A stretch of DNA of 64,000 nucleotides from Kordia aestuariivivens (GTDB lineage: Bacteria; Bacteroidota; Bacteroidia; Flavobacteriales; Flavobacteriaceae). Location: NCBI RefSeq assembly GCF_014397005.1, contig NZ_JACGWS010000002.1:248001-312000 (forward strand). The letters are read 5' to 3'. This document shows, piece after piece, positions 63,656-64,000 of the stretch. Below the pieces are notes generated by a model. It had not been told where the DNA came from and did not search any database. It saw only the letters and a program-made list of their open reading frames with translations. Numbering within the stretch: position 1 is the first letter of the stretch; every line of letters begins with the position of its first letter. Made by a program: the position numbers and the translations under genes.

Positions 63656-64000
63656 TTCCGAGAAAAAAAGATAACACAGCAGGAATTAATATTTGTAAAA
63701 CTCTCATTAAATTTTCAAACTTAGTTTGAGATTTTAGATTATTGATTTTAAGCTTATCATTTTCATACTTTTTTTCAAAACCCAAATGAATTTTAAGGAA
63801 ACCTTTGTGAGTAATTTGATAGATAGTTCCCTCATTATCACTTTTATGAATATTTATATATTTACTTTCTGAAAGATAGTCAAGTGCGGAATCTATTAAA
63901 TATATTTTAGTTTGAGATTCTGTATATTTATCGTAATTTTCAGTAAGAAACTTTGATTTTTCGTTTTCATAAGTTTTATCAAAAACTATTTTAGGCTTTA
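63633..64000 (-). CDS. Unknown protein with C-terminal membrane helix (cut by window edge)
   Basis: A long open frame runs from the right edge to TAA at 63633-63635, about 122 codons. It reads ...KTYENEKSKFLTENYDKYTE, a winged-helix-like stretch (IDSALDYLSESKYINIHK; GTIYQITHKGFLKIHLG), then a membrane helix (VLQILIPAVLSFFLGIILK). The start lies beyond the window. No family recognised. Confidence 0.55.
   Translation of the reverse strand, partial: KPKIVFDKTYENEKSKFLTENYDKYTESQTKIYLIDSALDYLSESKYINIHKSDNEGTIYQITHKGFLKIHLGFEKKYENDKLKINNLKSQTKFENLMRVLQILIPAVLSFFLGIILKILI

Overview
The window looks like the chromosome of an AT-rich marine-type member of the Flavobacteriia. The evidence is two proteins with type IX secretion (T9SS) C-terminal sorting tails, a LytS-type sensor kinase with a propeller and Y_Y_Y ectodomain, a Bacteroidetes-style TAnnTTTG -7 box, and many small lipoproteins. 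A genus such as Kordia is plausible but is only an inference.

Left flank (1-16820). This holds the end of a UvrD-type helicase; a large fused adenylation / carrier protein / alpha-oxoamine synthase enzyme with an SCP2-like tail (1973-5695); a LytS/LytTR two-component pair (6440-10108); and three secreted proteins (10198-14959). A pair of CAGAAA boxes spaced exactly 21 bp lies before the kinase and before each of the three secreted-protein genes, which suggests a small LytTR regulon. Two small exported or membrane genes and two recombination-gene remnants follow.

Genomic island (16821-54107). A 44-bp direct repeat, the 3' half of a CAT-anticodon (Met-type) tRNA gene on the minus strand, bounds about 37 kb. 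A tyrosine recombinase (52679-53998) lies just inside the right copy. Twelve-bp tandem direct repeats lie just inside both ends and are probably arm-type integrase sites. Cargo, left to right: a small lipoprotein/membrane operon and a CI-like repressor; a lipoprotein toxin with a PD-(D/E)XK-like nuclease tail and a PoNi-like immunity gene; a TPR histidine kinase and NarL-type regulator; CRISPR array 1; a trypsin-like protease plus membrane protein pair; a type III CBASS (CD-NTase, HORMA, TRIP13-like ATPase) whose effector slot holds a membrane-anchored second nucleotidyltransferase; CRISPR array 2; a type III-D-like Cas10/RAMP operon ending in a putative Cas6; and a 6.6-kb chain of CRISPR arrays. 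Next come a winged-helix protein with 10-bp-phased GTTGC iterons, two small proteins and the integrase.

Two patterns tie the defence cargo together. First, an 18-bp palindrome close to a NarL 7-2-7 site (ATACCTTCATCAAGGTAT) lies 52-98 bp before four operons: kinase/regulator, protease, CBASS and Cas10. This suggests one regulator controls the whole defence set. Second, about 20 copies of a conserved hairpin element of about 66 bp interrupt CRISPR repeats, always after repeat nucleotide 26. In many copies the element is followed by a re-started repeat with a 13-bp duplication; in others it is followed by a new leader. I know of no described counterpart, and this is the best candidate for a new phenomenon.

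Right flank (54108-64000). The sequence right of the second att copy repeats the layout of the island's left end (a different tandem arm repeat at the same 73-bp distance), so a second element probably starts there. It carries an AraC-type membrane regulator and two more lipoprotein toxins with the same N-terminal region as the island toxin but different C-termini, each followed by a small lipoprotein gene. A second AraC-type regulator, small membrane proteins, a lanthipeptide-like precursor and an IS1595-type transposase complete the window.
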